From positions 6,233,001 through 6,297,000 of the forward strand of contig NZ_CP017641.1 of the NCBI RefSeq assembly GCF_001983935.1: a stretch of DNA of 64,000 nucleotides. The letters run 5' to 3'. Below the pieces are notes generated by a model. The model did no database searches, was not told the DNA's origin, and worked only from the letters and a program-made list of their open reading frames with translations. The position numbers were made by a program, and so were the translations under genes. This DNA is from Fuerstiella marisgermanici (GTDB lineage Bacteria; Planctomycetota; Planctomycetia; Planctomycetales; Planctomycetaceae). Shown here piece after piece: positions 7,990-16,990 of the stretch. The first letter of the stretch is position 1; each line of letters opens with the position of its first letter.

Positions 7990-9378
7990 CTACGGTGACG
8001 ACGAACTCTTGGGGGCCACCGAACTTTTGGCTCGCTGCTGCGAATCCACTTCGCTCTGGTAACTGCGGAAACTTTTGCGAACAAGGTTCGATGCGGGCGC
8101 GTTATTGCTTTCCACGCCTTTCAATCCTTCAAACGCGAAGGAGTTCTGCCTGGCCAGGGCTTGTAGGCGGACTTCGTTTTCCGGGCATTTTAGAGCGTTA
8201 ATTTTCAGGAAATCCACGTTGTCCTTCAACACCTGTCGACAACCGGCGAAGTTGCCTTCGTCAAGAAGCTTCGTTGCCAGCTTGCTCTGTTCACTCGAAA
8301 CCAGAGCCACGACATCGGCCAGCACTTTGCTGTTCACACTGCCTTCGACCTTTGCATCGTCGTCACTAAATTCTACTTTGGCCGCGCCGCTTAGCTTATC
8401 GCTTTCGTGAGTTTTCATATTGGCATACGTGACGGCAACCTTTGCCAGTTCCAGCTTCGTGTCTTTTTCCGACGCGGGCAATTCGACTTCGATGACGATG
8501 TGGCGATCCTGTTCGCTGTAGATCTGAGCCATCCGAGTCACAACCTTCTGGCCGTTGATCTGAGCTTCGTTGCCGAGGACTCGTACCGGTCGAATGCCCT
8601 CAGGAATCGTGACCGTCATGTCCACTTCCTGAGCAATCACCGACAACACGTCATCGAATTCGCTGCGAAAAATGTCTGCCAGTTCCGAAGCATCTTCGAT
8701 AAACAGATGATTGCCGCCGCTGGTCGACGCCAGCTGAACCATCAGGTCTTCGTTGTAGCCCAAGCCCAAACCCAAAGTCGACACGCTGATGTTTTCCTTC
8801 AGCATCGACTTGCCAAGGTTTCCAAGTTCCCCCGGAGAGGACGGCCCCACATTGGCCAGGCCATCAGACAGCAGGATGACGCGGTTCACACGCTCCTTAT
8901 CCAAAAACTTGCGAACCTCCGCCGCACCTTTGCTGACGCCTGCAAACAACGCCGTGTTGCCGCCGGGCCGAATGGCGTTGATGGCTTTGATCACACTCTC
9001 TTTGTCCGTCAGCTTAGTCGCTGGGACCAGCACGTTGACGGTTGAGTCGTAGGTAATAATTGAAACGATGTCTTCGTCTCGAAGCAGTCGAATCGCGTCA
9101 ATCGCGGCTTCGCGAGCTCGCTTGATCTTTTCGCCATTCATCGAACCCGATTTGTCCAGCACGATGGCAAGGTTCACGCCTGGCCGCACCTTCTCCGATT
9201 CCAGCTTAAAGCCATGCAGGCCAACTCGAATCCACGTAGTTGTTTTTTCACCGGACTTCAGCAGGCTGTTGACGGGCGATACATCCAGTTTCACTTGCTG
9301 ACTATCAGCGTTTGCGACACCGGTTGCGGCCAGGACAGCTGTGGCCGCCAGTAGTTTGAATGCTGTGAGTTTCATCAT
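7990..9378 (-). CDS. Secreted von Willebrand factor A domain protein
   Basis: A 462-residue protein with a clear signal peptide (MMKLTAFKLLAATAVLAATGVANA). It has a VWA domain at about residues 65-240: the metal-ion-dependent adhesion site DKSGS is in NLAIVLDKSGSMNGEK, and the later conserved Thr and Asp are in PGGNTALFAG and VILLSDGLANVG. Proteins of this architecture are common in planctomycetes and are thought to mediate protein contacts at the envelope. RBS GGAGA precedes the two adjacent ATGs at 9378 and 9375. A hairpin terminator follows. There is no obvious partner gene. Confidence 0.88.
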   Translation of the reverse strand: MMKLTAFKLLAATAVLAATGVANADSQQVKLDVSPVNSLLKSGEKTTTWIRVGLHGFKLESEKVRPGVNLAIVLDKSGSMNGEKIKRAREAAIDAIRLLRDEDIVSIITYDSTVNVLVPATKLTDKESVIKAINAIRPGGNTALFAGVSKGAAEVRKFLDKERVNRVILLSDGLANVGPSSPGELGNLGKSMLKENISVSTLGLGLGYNEDLMVQLASTSGGNHLFIEDASELADIFRSEFDDVLSVIAQEVDMTVTIPEGIRPVRVLGNEAQINGQKVVTRMAQIYSEQDRHIVIEVELPASEKDTKLELAKVAVTYANMKTHESDKLSGAAKVEFSDDDAKVEGSVNSKVLADVVALVSSEQSKLATKLLDEGNFAGCRQVLKDNVDFLKINALKCPENEVRLQALARQNSFAFEGLKGVESNNAPASNLVRKSFRSYQSEVDSQQRAKSSVAPKSSSSP

Positions 9379-9516
9379 TGGTCTCCGATTTCCATCCGAA
9401 AGGTCGAATTGGCCGTCAGGCCGAAAAGCAATCTTCGTTGCTACGGAGAATTAGACGCGCAATCGCCCAACAGGTGGTCAGCCACCTGTAAGAACCATGT
9501 AAAAAACTTGTCAGAG

Positions 9517-9615
9517 CCGGTACGCACCGGCGGGCGATTGGCGTGGTGGGCGGGTGAGCTGGGCGGACGCTGAATCGCCGGCGTGGCTTCCGTTGGTCGC
9601 TGGAGGAGTTGCGTG
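9517..9615 (+). repeat. Dispersed repeat family B, copy 1
   Basis: A GC-rich block beginning with the self-complementary CCGGT-ACGC-ACCGG, followed by GGCGGGCGATTGGCGTGG, a GGGTGAGC word, CGCCGGCG and CCGTTGGTCGCTGGAGG. Other copies are at 41717-41811, 52946-53043, 59011-59094 and, inverted, 61051-61150. It lies just beyond the stop of the 9629-10810 gene. Confidence 0.8.
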
Positions 9616-9628
9616 ACGGTGAAACGGG

Positions 9629-10810
9629 CTACGTGCCGGCCGTTGGCGGCGAGGGACTGTCTTCGTACACGCCGATCCATTCGGAAGCCAGATCGGCATC
9701 GTGAAACAGAATCCATGATCGACGTGGAACGGTGCCTTCCTGCATAGCTCGACGAACGACCGCGATGCCGCGTTCTCGATCAGTGAGCGCCAATTCGATA
9801 TAGCTGTAACGCAGGCCCGTACCGCTACCGACAAGCCCACCCAGTTCCTGCGGTTCAAGCACATTGCGAACCGCTTCTTCCATATCCTCGCGATCCTGGA
9901 ACCCCATTTCTTCGGCATCCGCGCCGTCGATCTTGACATAACAAAATGTCTCACCGCACCGGCTGTAGCGTTCAGAATAGAACGGTGCGTTTGAAAAGGT
10001 TGCTCCCACCAGATCCGGGTTGCATGTCACACACGTCATCATGTCGTCGCGGTCGGAATAGTCCGCGGCTTCCTGAGGCTCCAGCTTCAACAACGCCCAT
10101 TGCCCGTCCGGGGCAAACGCGTAATACGGCTCGGCAGGAAGCTGCTCCTTCGCGCTGTTCACGACCGCATCGAAGGTGGGCTTCAGGCGGTCAAGCGGCA
10201 AGAATCGCTGGCCGGCTTCGAATTCGGCTGACTGATCCACCATGTTGATCACGCCCACCCACCGGTCCAGCATCTCTTCACCAACAAGCGTTTCCGTCGC
10301 CACGAATGCTGCGTTGAACGCCTGCTCGTCGTCGGTCGGAGTTTCGTCCCACTGAAACGTGAGATCCACACGATTGTGTTCGCCAATCGCCACGGCGACT
10401 CGTACATCTTTGATGTCCATCCCGGTGCGCCCTTCCACTGTGGGCAGCGCTTGTTCGACGGGTTCTGGCAGACGGTACGTGTAGAACTCCCAGCCCTTGA
10501 TCCGGGGAACTCGCGCAACAATGTCTTCGACCAGCGGGCGTAGTTCGCTGTGAGATTCCGGCGTGATGACCAGGCGGTGGCCTTTTTGATTCACGGCTGG
10601 TCCGAATTCCCACATGATGTCCGGATGAATGGCCTGCAGGTGCTGGTGCATCCACTCCGGTAAATCGAATTCTTCAGCACCGCGGAACAATGCGTCCAGC
10701 TGTTTCGTGCTGCGTTGAAATTCGGCCCACCAGTCGGTGATCCGCTGCGACACGCGTTCGTGCTCAGCGACTTCGGCAGAGTTTGTTTGGTCGTAGTAGA
10801 TCCAGCGCAT
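9629..10810 (-). CDS. Conserved protein of unknown function, cytoplasmic
   Basis: A 393-residue protein with no signal peptide, no membrane helix and no family I can name with confidence. It is acidic and tryptophan-rich near the N-terminus (MRWIYYDQT, ITDWWAEFQRS, HPDIMWEFGP). A CVTCNPDLVG segment and a C-terminal LILFHDADLASEW-like stretch are notable. The second half contains YSYIELALTDRERGIAVVRRAMQEG, which looks like an alpha/beta fold. I choose ATG 10810 because AAGAGACG precedes it and the extra upstream residues look non-coding; the open frame extends to 10885. It is monocistronic, followed by repeat B. Confidence 0.65.
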   Translation of the reverse strand: MRWIYYDQTNSAEVAEHERVSQRITDWWAEFQRSTKQLDALFRGAEEFDLPEWMHQHLQAIHPDIMWEFGPAVNQKGHRLVITPESHSELRPLVEDIVARVPRIKGWEFYTYRLPEPVEQALPTVEGRTGMDIKDVRVAVAIGEHNRVDLTFQWDETPTDDEQAFNAAFVATETLVGEEMLDRWVGVINMVDQSAEFEAGQRFLPLDRLKPTFDAVVNSAKEQLPAEPYYAFAPDGQWALLKLEPQEAADYSDRDDMMTCVTCNPDLVGATFSNAPFYSERYSRCGETFCYVKIDGADAEEMGFQDREDMEEAVRNVLEPQELGGLVGSGTGLRYSYIELALTDRERGIAVVRRAMQEGTVPRRSWILFHDADLASEWIGVYEDSPSPPTAGT

Positions 10811-10841
10811 GGACGTCTCTTTTGGGAAATGCTGATGGGCT

Positions 10842-10857
10842 GAGGACGTCTGTCCTC
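10842..10857. repeat. Short hairpin GAGGAC-GTCT-GTCCTC
   Basis: A perfect 6-bp inverted repeat with a 4-base loop lies between the start of the 9629-10810 gene and the end of metY. It has no T-tract. It could be part of the leader of the downstream gene or a remnant of a small dispersed repeat. Confidence 0.35.
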
Positions 10858-10940
10858 TGATTTGCTCCGTGGCAGAGCTTCTCATCCCAGCGGTGAAAGC
10901 TGGCCGGAAGCCCTGCTACGCAATCACTTTGCGTGTGGTC

Positions 10941-12218
10941 CTAAACTGCCGCTGCCAGAGCCTGATTCAGATCGGCCATGATGTCATCGATGTGTTCGAT
11001 GCCCACAGACAGGCGAACCATCTCGGGCGGGATGCCACCCGCTTTTTGTTGCTCTTCCGTCATTTGCGAATGAGTTGTCGTGGCGGGATGAATGGCAAGA
11101 CTCTTCGCGTCACCTACGTTGGCCAGGTGACTGAACATCTTCAGCGCCTCGATGAACTTACTGCCAGCGGCGGCTCCACCTTTAATACCGAAGACAACCA
11201 TTGAGCCGCCCGATCCGCCCAGATACTGCTGAGCTTTCTGATAATTCGAATCGCCTTCCAACCCCGGATAGCGAACCCATTCGACGGCGTCGTGGCTCTG
11301 CAGGTGCTTTGCCACAGCGAGTGAATTCTCACAGTGCCGTTCCATTCTCAGCGGCAGTGTTTCAATGCCCTGCAGGAACATCCATGAATTGTCTGGTGAA
11401 ATGCATGCTCCGAGATTTCTGAGCGGGATGACTCGCATACGCAGAATGTAGGCCAGCGGAGCGAGGTCGCCCAAATCGTGAGCCCAGCGGACTCCATGAT
11501 AGCTGCTGTCCTCTTCATTCATCAGCGGAAACTTGTCGCTCTTCCAGTCAAACTTTCCGCTATCCACGACCACACCACCGATGCCCGTTCCGTGGCCGCC
11601 CATCCACTTTGTGAGCGAATGCACAACGATGTCGGCTCCGTGTTCGATGGGTCGCAGCAGGGCAGGCGTGGTGAAGGTGCTGTCGGCAATCAGCGGCAGG
11701 CCGTGCTCATGAGCGATCTTTGCGATCGCGTCGAGATCAGAAATTTCCAGGCCCGGATTGCTGACGGTTTCGCAAAACACGGCTTTCGTTTTGTCGTTGA
11801 TCGCCGCCGCGAAATTGTTGGGATCGGAAGGATCAACGAACCTCGCTTTGATGCCAAACCGCGGCAGAATATCGTTGAACTGCGTGAACGAGCCGCCGTA
11901 AAGATTGTTGGCGGTCACAAATTCGTCGCCGGCCTGCATAATGTTGATCAGGCTGTAGAAGACGGCACTCGTCCCTGACGCCAGAGCCAGCGCGCCCGCG
12001 CCACCTTCCAACTGAGCGACTCGCTGTTCCAGCACGTCCTGAGTCGGATTCATTAGCCGTGTGTAGATGTTGCCAAGTTCCTTCAACCCAAACAGATTGG
12101 CCGCGTGTTCGGTGCTATTAAACACGTAGGAACTCGTGCGATGCAGAGTCACTCCGCGAGAATTCGTGGTGGGATCCGGCTGAGTTCCGCCGTGCAAGCA
12201 AGTGGTTTCAAGTTTCAT
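10941..12218 (-). CDS. metY: O-acetylhomoserine sulfhydrylase (aminocarboxypropyltransferase)
   Basis: A 425-residue PLP enzyme of the Cys/Met metabolism family. It begins [20 protein letters not shown], contains [22 protein letters not shown], and carries the PLP-binding Lys in [13 protein letters not shown]. The length and the [11 protein letters not shown] segment point to the MetY subgroup (homocysteine from O-acetylhomoserine and sulfide) rather than MetB/MetC. It is predicted to be cytoplasmic and homotetrameric. There is no other methionine gene beside it. The leader (12219-12379) shows no SAM riboswitch that I can recognise. Confidence 0.9.
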   Translation of the reverse strand: MKLETTCLHGGTQPDPTTNSRGVTLHRTSSYVFNSTEHAANLFGLKELGNIYTRLMNPTQDVLEQRVAQLEGGAGALALASGTSAVFYSLINIMQAGDEFVTANNLYGGSFTQFNDILPRFGIKARFVDPSDPNNFAAAINDKTKAVFCETVSNPGLEISDLDAIAKIAHEHGLPLIADSTFTTPALLRPIEHGADIVVHSLTKWMGGHGTGIGGVVVDSGKFDWKSDKFPLMNEEDSSYHGVRWAHDLGDLAPLAYILRMRVIPLRNLGACISPDNSWMFLQGIETLPLRMERHCENSLAVAKHLQSHDAVEWVRYPGLEGDSNYQKAQQYLGGSGGSMVVFGIKGGAAAGSKFIEALKMFSHLANVGDAKSLAIHPATTTHSQMTEEQQKAGGIPPEMVRLSVGIEHIDDIMADLNQALAAAV

Positions 12219-12379
12219 GAGTTCGATATTTGGGAAGAAGGAAGCGAACGAAATTTAGGGGGACGCAGTTCAGCAGGAAGCGTGCTGGCTTTCAACCCGA
12301 TCGTGAATAATGTCGTTGGGGTTTCGAGGTGGAAGGAGTAGAATCGTGATTAGCCTGTCTCTGATGTAAGGTTCATAAG

Positions 12380-13009
12380 ATGCCAATCGAAACCCAAAAC
12401 CTTCCCGCTGAAACGCGAACTGTGATGGAGCACATCGAGTGGGACACCTACGTCGACCTCGCCGAACAGCGTCGCGGCAGCGTGCCTCGCATGACCTACG
12501 ATCAGGGAGTTCTGGAACTCATGAATCCACGACGACAGCACGAAGGCATCGGCCGCTTGTTGGGCCGCATGGTCGAAACTTTCACAGAAGTGCGTGGAAT
12601 TGAAATCCAGAGCGTGGCGTCAACAACTTTCAAACGCCGCGATCTGAAGCAGGGGTTTGAAGCGGATGAGTCGTACTACATTGAGCATGCCGAGCAGATT
12701 CGCGTGAAGGAAGAGGTTGATCTGCTGGTCGATCCGCCGCCGGACCTGGTGATCGAGGTTGAGATCACAACGTCCGCGATTCATAAGTTGAAACTGTTTG
12801 CCGCGATGGGTATTCCTGAGGTTTGGCGGCACGACGACGATTCGCTGCGGATGTTTCGGCTGGCCAAAGGCGAATATCGGGAAATCGCGGAAAGCGTCTC
12901 GCTGCCGGGCTTCACTGTTGCCATGGCCACCGAATTGCTGATCCAACGTTTCGACGTGGGTGAGACCGCATTGGTCCGATCGTTTCGTGCGTCGTTAGCG
13001 GGGGTCTGA
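12380..13009 (+). CDS. Uma2 family (DUF820) putative restriction-like endonuclease
   Basis: A 209-residue protein matching the Uma2 family, a PD-(D/E)XK nuclease-like fold widespread in cyanobacteria and planctomycetes and of unknown biological role. Visible elements are YDQGVLELMNPRRQHE near residue 45, DLVIEVEITTSAIHKLKLFAAMGIPEVW (the usual D...EVxxxS...K active-site-like pattern), and FRLAKGEYREIAES. Many copies are typical in one genome, often beside mobile DNA, but nothing mobile is visible here. AAGG lies at a fair distance before the ATG. It is divergent from metY. Confidence 0.88.
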   Translation: MPIETQNLPAETRTVMEHIEWDTYVDLAEQRRGSVPRMTYDQGVLELMNPRRQHEGIGRLLGRMVETFTEVRGIEIQSVASTTFKRRDLKQGFEADESYYIEHAEQIRVKEEVDLLVDPPPDLVIEVEITTSAIHKLKLFAAMGIPEVWRHDDDSLRMFRLAKGEYREIAESVSLPGFTVAMATELLIQRFDVGETALVRSFRASLAGV

Positions 13010-13017
13010 AGGTGTCA

Positions 13018-13878
13018 TCACAACCGACCGTTTGAGAAGCTGGTGAGGTTGTCGTCTTCGGAGCGTCGCTCCACAGTGAAGTCTGAGCTGTCGGAGTACT
13101 CGCCGCCCACCCCGTATTCGCGGTCAAAGCCCGCCGAAATGATCTGATAGTGGCCGAACGAATCGCCCGCAAATGAGTACGGGTGTTGCATGTTTCGATT
13201 GTCGCCTTCAGGGAAAACTGCCAGATCCCGGGCGTGGTAGCGGCCTGCCTCTTTGGCGATGTACAAATACGGCATGTCAGTAAGCCGATCGGTGTATTCA
13301 GGGAACCCATCAGAATCCAAATCGGTCATTCGGTGCTTTTTGAAGCCAAAGTACGGTGCCGTGCGCCTGTAAGACGATCGATGGAACGGATCGAACGGGT
13401 TATGGCAGAACCCAATGCACTCACCTTGCCGCGTTTGCACACCACCGAGAAACCAGACCAGGCATTCCGCGCCGGAGAGATGGAATTTATCGACGGTGTC
13501 GCCATCTCCATTCAAATCGCGAGCCACATCGAAGACGAACCTTGGCCAAAGCCGCCTCACCATCGCGCGACTGAGAGGATCGCTCTGCCATTTTGTTCCG
13601 TCTTCCCACAACGTAATGTGACTTAGCGGCTTTCTTCCGTAGTCCGCCGCGAAGGCACTCACAGAACTGGAAAGCTGTTCGATTTCCGCAATCGCTCGAC
13701 CTTCGATGGCATCTCGTGATGATCGGCCCCATGGAATCGCCTGTAAATAGAAGCCTGCAAAAGTCAGACAAACGGTTGATCCAGCAAGCAGTGCGAAGCG
13801 TTTAATAACCTTTGCCGTCGATTCATTCATAGCGCCCCTGCTGAATCCTTTGTGGTTGCTGCTTTCTGCAAACGTCAT
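13018..13878 (-). CDS. Pseudopilin-like exported protein, paralogue 1
   Basis: A 286-residue protein (or 270 residues from ATG 13830, which follows an AGGGG) with an N-terminal membrane segment at FALLAGSTVCLTFAGFYL. It is followed by a helical stretch (IAEIEQLSSSVSAFAADYGRKPLS) like the alpha-1 spine of type II secretion major pseudopilins. Two Asp-rich loops (DLNGDGDTVDKF and DLDSDGFPEY) resemble calcium sites. It aligns throughout with the protein encoded immediately upstream (AECLVxFLGG, NPFDPF versus NPLTPF, IISAGFD, YGxGG). The start used abuts the upstream stop. No prepilin peptidase cleavage motif is evident. Confidence 0.6.
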   Translation of the reverse strand: MTFAESSNHKGFSRGAMNESTAKVIKRFALLAGSTVCLTFAGFYLQAIPWGRSSRDAIEGRAIAEIEQLSSSVSAFAADYGRKPLSHITLWEDGTKWQSDPLSRAMVRRLWPRFVFDVARDLNGDGDTVDKFHLSGAECLVWFLGGVQTRQGECIGFCHNPFDPFHRSSYRRTAPYFGFKKHRMTDLDSDGFPEYTDRLTDMPYLYIAKEAGRYHARDLAVFPEGDNRNMQHPYSFAGDSFGHYQIISAGFDREYGVGGEYSDSSDFTVERRSEDDNLTSFSNGRL

Positions 13879-14796
13879 TCAACTCACGCGGCGAATGCCG
13901 ACCAGCCCGCTGATAAAATACCCAGCGAGAAAAAGTGCCATTGGAGAGAAAAGTAACAGCGTGAAGGTAAGTGTTCCGACGGGCGGGTTCTCGCCCATTG
14001 CCCCAACACTGAAATTCGCAAGATTGTCGTTTTCGACAGCTCGATCTCCCTGAAAGACAGCAGCGGATTCGAAGTAGTCGCCGCCGATCCCGTAGGCTCC
14101 ATCGAATCCGGCAGAGATGATCTGAAATTCGGCGTTGACGTTGTAGACGCTTTTCAGGTTGCGTGGGTCATCGTTCGGATAGACTGGCAAGTCTTCATTC
14201 CAAAACGCTCCGCCACGGCGACTGGCGTAGAGATAGGGGTTTTGTGTCAACGGGTCTCCGTATTCGGCGAACCCATCTTCATCGAGGTCCGTGAACCTGT
14301 TGATCTGAAATTCAAAGAATGGCCCAGAGCGATTTGGCGACGTATTGCTGAATGGCGTTAACGGATTCCTTGAGAAGCCAATGCGGGTTCCGTTTTTATT
14401 TGAGTTGCCACCAAGAAAGAAGACGAGACACTCCGCACCGGTCATCACATGAACGTCGTCGGTATCCCCGTCACTGTTGAGATCGTATTTGGCTGTGAAA
14501 TCGAACTGCGGCCAGATTTCACGAATCATGGCGCGACCATCAGGATTCCATTGTTCACCATGTTCTGGAATGCTCAGGTAGCTTGGCGGATACATCCCGT
14601 ACTCGGCTTTGAAACTGGCCAAAGCCTGGATGAGTTGCGCGACTTCAACAGAAACTTTGGCGACCTCATTGTTCCTCTGCGGTCCGGAAATGGCTGGCAG
14701 TACCAACGCTATGATGACTGAGCACAGAAATGAAGCGCACAACAGCATCCAGAACGTCGCCCTCGACCGACGGCGGGGTTTCTGCGTTTCAGGCAT
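13879..14796 (-). CDS. Pseudopilin-like exported protein, paralogue 2
   Basis: A 305-residue protein with a basic start and an N-terminal membrane helix (ATFWMLLCASFLCSVIIALVLPAISGP). A helix, AKVSVEVAQLIQALASFKAEYGMYPPS, is of pseudopilin type, and there are Asp-rich loops DLNSDGDTDDVH and DLDEDGFAEY. Unlike paralogue 1 it ends in a second hydrophobic segment (LTFTLLLFSPMALFLAGYFISGLVG). ATG 14796 is chosen; an upstream in-frame GTG at 14832 is possible but lies almost against the peptidase gene end. It sits between the M13 peptidase gene and its paralogue in one minus-strand cluster. Confidence 0.6.
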   Translation of the reverse strand: MPETQKPRRRSRATFWMLLCASFLCSVIIALVLPAISGPQRNNEVAKVSVEVAQLIQALASFKAEYGMYPPSYLSIPEHGEQWNPDGRAMIREIWPQFDFTAKYDLNSDGDTDDVHVMTGAECLVFFLGGNSNKNGTRIGFSRNPLTPFSNTSPNRSGPFFEFQINRFTDLDEDGFAEYGDPLTQNPYLYASRRGGAFWNEDLPVYPNDDPRNLKSVYNVNAEFQIISAGFDGAYGIGGDYFESAAVFQGDRAVENDNLANFSVGAMGENPPVGTLTFTLLLFSPMALFLAGYFISGLVGIRRVS

Positions 14797-14835
14797 CTGA
14801 AGTTTCCCCACACGGTGTAGAACACAGGGCACCGC

Positions 14836-16869
14836 TTACCAAATCTGAATCCGGTCCTCCGGCTTCTTGTACAGCTTGTCGCCCGGCTTGACGTCGAACG
14901 CTTCGTAGAAGGCGTCCAGATTGGTGACCGGCCCGTTACCTCGGAAAGCCGACGGCGAATGCGGATCGACAACTAGCCGTCGAACGAGTTCTTCTTCGCG
15001 GTACAGGCGTCGCCAGATTTGAGCCCAGCCGAGGAAGAATCGCTGTGGGCCCGTGTGGCCGTCAATGACGGGTGCTTTCTTACCCTCGAGCGACAAGATG
15101 TAGGCTTTGTACGCGATCGCCATGCCGCTCAGGTCGGCGATGTTTTCGCCCAGCGTCAATTCGCCGTTCAGAGTCTTACCGGGCAGTGCTTCGTAGCCCG
15201 CATATTGGTCAACAAGCCGACCGGTCAGTTCCTTAAACGACTTTTCGTCCTCTTCCGTCCACCAGTTTTTGAGGTTGCCGTCCCCATCGTACTTGCTGCC
15301 CTGATCGTCGAAGCCGTGACTGATTTCGTGACCAATGACAGCTCCGATGCCACCGTAGTTGACGGCATCGTCGGCGGTCGCATCAAAGAACGGTGGCTGC
15401 AGGATGGCGGCCGGGAAGACGATTTCGTTCTTGCTGGGGTTGTAGTACGCATTCACGGTTTGAGGTGTCATGCCCCATACCTGCTTGTCGACAGGCTTGC
15501 CAAGCTTGTCGATCATCCGCTGATGTTCGAACTGCATCGATCGTTTCATGTTGCCGATCAAGTCGTCGGGCTTGATCTCCAGCTTGGAATAGTCACGCCA
15601 CTTTTCCGGGTAGCCGATTTTGGGAGTGATCTTGTGTAGTTTCTCCAGCGCTTTCTTCTTCGTTTCGTCTGTCATCCACGTGAGGTCGTCGATGCTGGTT
15701 TCGTACGCCTTCATGAGATTGGCGACCAGTTCATCCATCGCCTGCTTGGCTTCCGGCTTGAAGTGTTTGGCAACGTACAACTGACCTGTCACTTCGCCCA
15801 GCACGCCAAAATCGCCGGCCCCGCCGCCGCTGGTTGCATCGACGCCGCGTTTCCAGCGAGGTTCCTGTTCGGGAACTCCGGCCAGTTCTTTGCGGTGGAA
15901 TTCAAAATGAGCGTCCGCAAACGGTTCCGGCAATATGGGTGCAGCGCTGTCGAGCAGATGAAACGTCAGATAAGCCTTGGCTACTCCCAGATCAGTTTCG
16001 TTGCCGATCGTTTCCAAAGCTTCAAAAAAGCTGGGAGTGAGTACGTTGACTTCTTCCAGGTTCGGCACGCCAACAGCTTCGAAGAAGACTGGCCATGGAA
16101 GTTCCGGCGTCAGATTGGGAAGGTCTGAAACGTCGTACTTGTTGTACCGTTTGTTGGCGTCGCGAAGTTCGGTTCGCGTCCACTGAGCCTTCGCAAGTTT
16201 CGTTTCGAGTTCGACAATTTTCTTGGCATGCCCGTCGGCCAACGGCACGCCCGAAAGCGAAAACAGCTTCGCAATGTAGTTCTGTAAAGCGGCTCGAGCC
16301 TTCACGTATTTGTCGTCGTCCTCGAGGTAGTAATCGCGGTCGGGCAACGAAGTGCCGCTTTGCACAATGGCGGCCAGGTAGCGTGTTGAATCCTTCGCGT
16401 CGGTCGATACAAAAAAGCCAATCGGGCCACCGACTCCGATTGTCTGCAGATATCCAAGATGACGGAACAAGCCTTCTTTGCTGTTCAGCTCGGAAATTGC
16501 TTTCAGTTCTCCTTCGAGCGGCTTCAGTCCGCGTTGATCGATCGTTTCGGTGTCCATGAAGCTGTGATAGAAGTCGCCCACCTTGCGGCTGTTTTCGTCC
16601 GTGGGGTTCTTCGCCGCATCTTCGATGATGGTCCGAATGTTCTCACGCGCGGCGTCGTCCAAAGCGGTGAAGGAGCCATAGTTCGACTTGTCGCCGGGGA
16701 TCTGAGTCTGTAGCAACCAACGTCCGTTGACATGTTGATACAGGTCATCCTGAGGTCGTACCTTGTGGTCGAAACCGTCCGGATCGATCCCGGAAAAAAG
16801 ATCCTGAGCCGGACAGGCGGCGGTGAAACCAATCAGGACAAACTGGAGCACGATTGAGTGAAGGCGCAT
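14836..16869 (-). CDS. M13 family (neprilysin/PepO-like) zinc metallopeptidase, exported
   Basis: A 677-residue exported peptidase. The N-terminal signal is MRLHSIVLQFVLIGFTAACPAQ. The M13 N-terminal domain begins FDHKVRPQDDLYQHVNGRWL. The catalytic domain contains NAYYNPSKNEIVFPAAILQPPFF, the zinc motif HEISH in GAVIGHEISHGFDDQGSKYDGDGN, the third ligand Glu in TLGENIADLSG, and the C-terminal substrate-binding GNGPVTNLDAFYEAFDVKPGDKLY. Length and motifs are complete, so it should be active on oligopeptides in the periplasm. It heads a minus-strand cluster with the two pseudopilin-like genes. Confidence 0.95.
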   Translation of the reverse strand: MRLHSIVLQFVLIGFTAACPAQDLFSGIDPDGFDHKVRPQDDLYQHVNGRWLLQTQIPGDKSNYGSFTALDDAARENIRTIIEDAAKNPTDENSRKVGDFYHSFMDTETIDQRGLKPLEGELKAISELNSKEGLFRHLGYLQTIGVGGPIGFFVSTDAKDSTRYLAAIVQSGTSLPDRDYYLEDDDKYVKARAALQNYIAKLFSLSGVPLADGHAKKIVELETKLAKAQWTRTELRDANKRYNKYDVSDLPNLTPELPWPVFFEAVGVPNLEEVNVLTPSFFEALETIGNETDLGVAKAYLTFHLLDSAAPILPEPFADAHFEFHRKELAGVPEQEPRWKRGVDATSGGGAGDFGVLGEVTGQLYVAKHFKPEAKQAMDELVANLMKAYETSIDDLTWMTDETKKKALEKLHKITPKIGYPEKWRDYSKLEIKPDDLIGNMKRSMQFEHQRMIDKLGKPVDKQVWGMTPQTVNAYYNPSKNEIVFPAAILQPPFFDATADDAVNYGGIGAVIGHEISHGFDDQGSKYDGDGNLKNWWTEEDEKSFKELTGRLVDQYAGYEALPGKTLNGELTLGENIADLSGMAIAYKAYILSLEGKKAPVIDGHTGPQRFFLGWAQIWRRLYREEELVRRLVVDPHSPSAFRGNGPVTNLDAFYEAFDVKPGDKLYKKPEDRIQIW

Positions 16870-16990
16870 AGAGGTGGCTCAATTGCTGGTAACGGATAGG
16901 GAGAACACGGCTGATGTGCATTGTGGGCGATGCGGGGCCGATTCTGCAAGGCATCGCGGTGCGTCGGTAAAAGTGCCGCTCGCCAGCGAT

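Noticed and set aside
12219-12379. Possible SAM-responsive leader before metY
   Set aside because: I could not find the conserved cores of known SAM riboswitch classes.
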